In this document: one piece after another, positions 63,942-64,000 of the stretch
Layout of the letters: the number at the start of each line of letters is the position of its first letter
Position numbering within the stretch: the stretch's first letter is position 1
DNA from: Melioribacter roseus
GTDB taxonomy: Bacteria > Bacteroidota > Ignavibacteria > Ignavibacteriales > Melioribacteraceae
Assembly: GCA_020722005.1 (NCBI GenBank)
Contig: DYLP01000005.1
Location: 30,434-94,433 of the forward strand
Length of the DNA stretch: 64,000 bases
Direction of reading: 5' to 3'
Position numbers and translations under genes: made by a program
The notes under the pieces: model-generated
What the model saw: the letters and a program-made list of their open reading frames with translations, nothing else
Database searches by the model: none
Told to the model about the DNA's origin: nothing

Positions 63942-64000
63942 ATTTTTAACCCAAAATTGTCATTAGAAATTGATTAAGTTTATTAAAAATTGATAAAAGA

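Noticed and set aside
1..64000. CRISPR arrays, tRNA or rRNA genes, insertion sequences
   Set aside because: No regularly spaced repeats, cloverleaf-like sequences or transposase-like frames were found on either strand.

Overview
This 64-kb window is almost entirely one flagellar and motility locus, with genes packed edge to edge, nearly all on the + strand. P-ring (FlgI) and L-ring (FlgH) genes show a diderm cell. The moderately AT-rich sequence, strong AAGGAGG ribosome sites and gene style fit an FCB-group bacterium, most likely Ignavibacteriota (Melioribacter/Ignavibacterium-like). That placement is a judgement from protein style, not a database match.

Layout. 1-11.9 kb: rod, MS-ring, switch, export-ATPase and hook genes (flgB end, flgC, a 77-aa unknown, fliEFGHIJ, a MotE-like gene, fliK, flgD, a TIGR02530-type gene, flgE). 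12.1-21.2 kb: fliL, fliMNOPQR, flhBAFG. 21.3-25.8 kb: a sigma-54-type promoter, a small membrane protein, fliA, two tandem HDOD genes, a degenerate GAF/kinase-like gene and a SwrB/DUF2802-like membrane protein. 25.8-34.7 kb: flgFGAHIJ, flgNKL, motAB. 34.7-43.1 kb: fliW-csrA, a second motAB pair, an outputless phosphorelay set (REC-HPt, REC, REC-DHp, PAS kinase) and two unrecognised proteins. 43.1-52.0 kb: a more AT-rich island of four large sugar-transfer proteins, probably for flagellin glycosylation. 52.2-55.8 kb: fliC, fliS, fliD, a FliT-like gene and flgM. 55.9-60.2 kb: two sensor kinases on the minus strand. 60.4-63.9 kb: cheW, a bacteriohemerythrin, a TonB-C-like protein and a chemoreceptor.

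Regulation visible in the DNA. A sigma-54 promoter precedes fliA. Sigma-28 promoters (TAAA, then about 15 nt, then CGATAA) precede fliC, an unknown late gene, the hemerythrin gene and, more weakly, cheW; FlgM is the matching anti-sigma factor. FliW and CsrA are encoded here. The flagellin leader carries a textbook CsrA site (a C-AAGGAA-G hexaloop hairpin) plus a perfect ACANGGANGU match over its Shine-Dalgarno sequence, which is the architecture of the Bacillus hag leader. The flgE leader has two hairpins and six GGA motifs and may be a second target. A long nested hairpin lies against the fliL start codon.

Least explained parts: the structured leaders of flgE and fliL, the outputless phosphorelay between two stator pairs, the composite glycosyltransferase/methyltransferase proteins, a FlgH without any cysteine, the 145-nt motA/motB overlap, and several lineage-type small proteins. 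No tRNA, rRNA, CRISPR array or insertion sequence was seen. No stretch over 300 bases lacks a gene; the longest gaps (about 190-245 bases, before fliL, fliC and cheW) are described as regulatory features.
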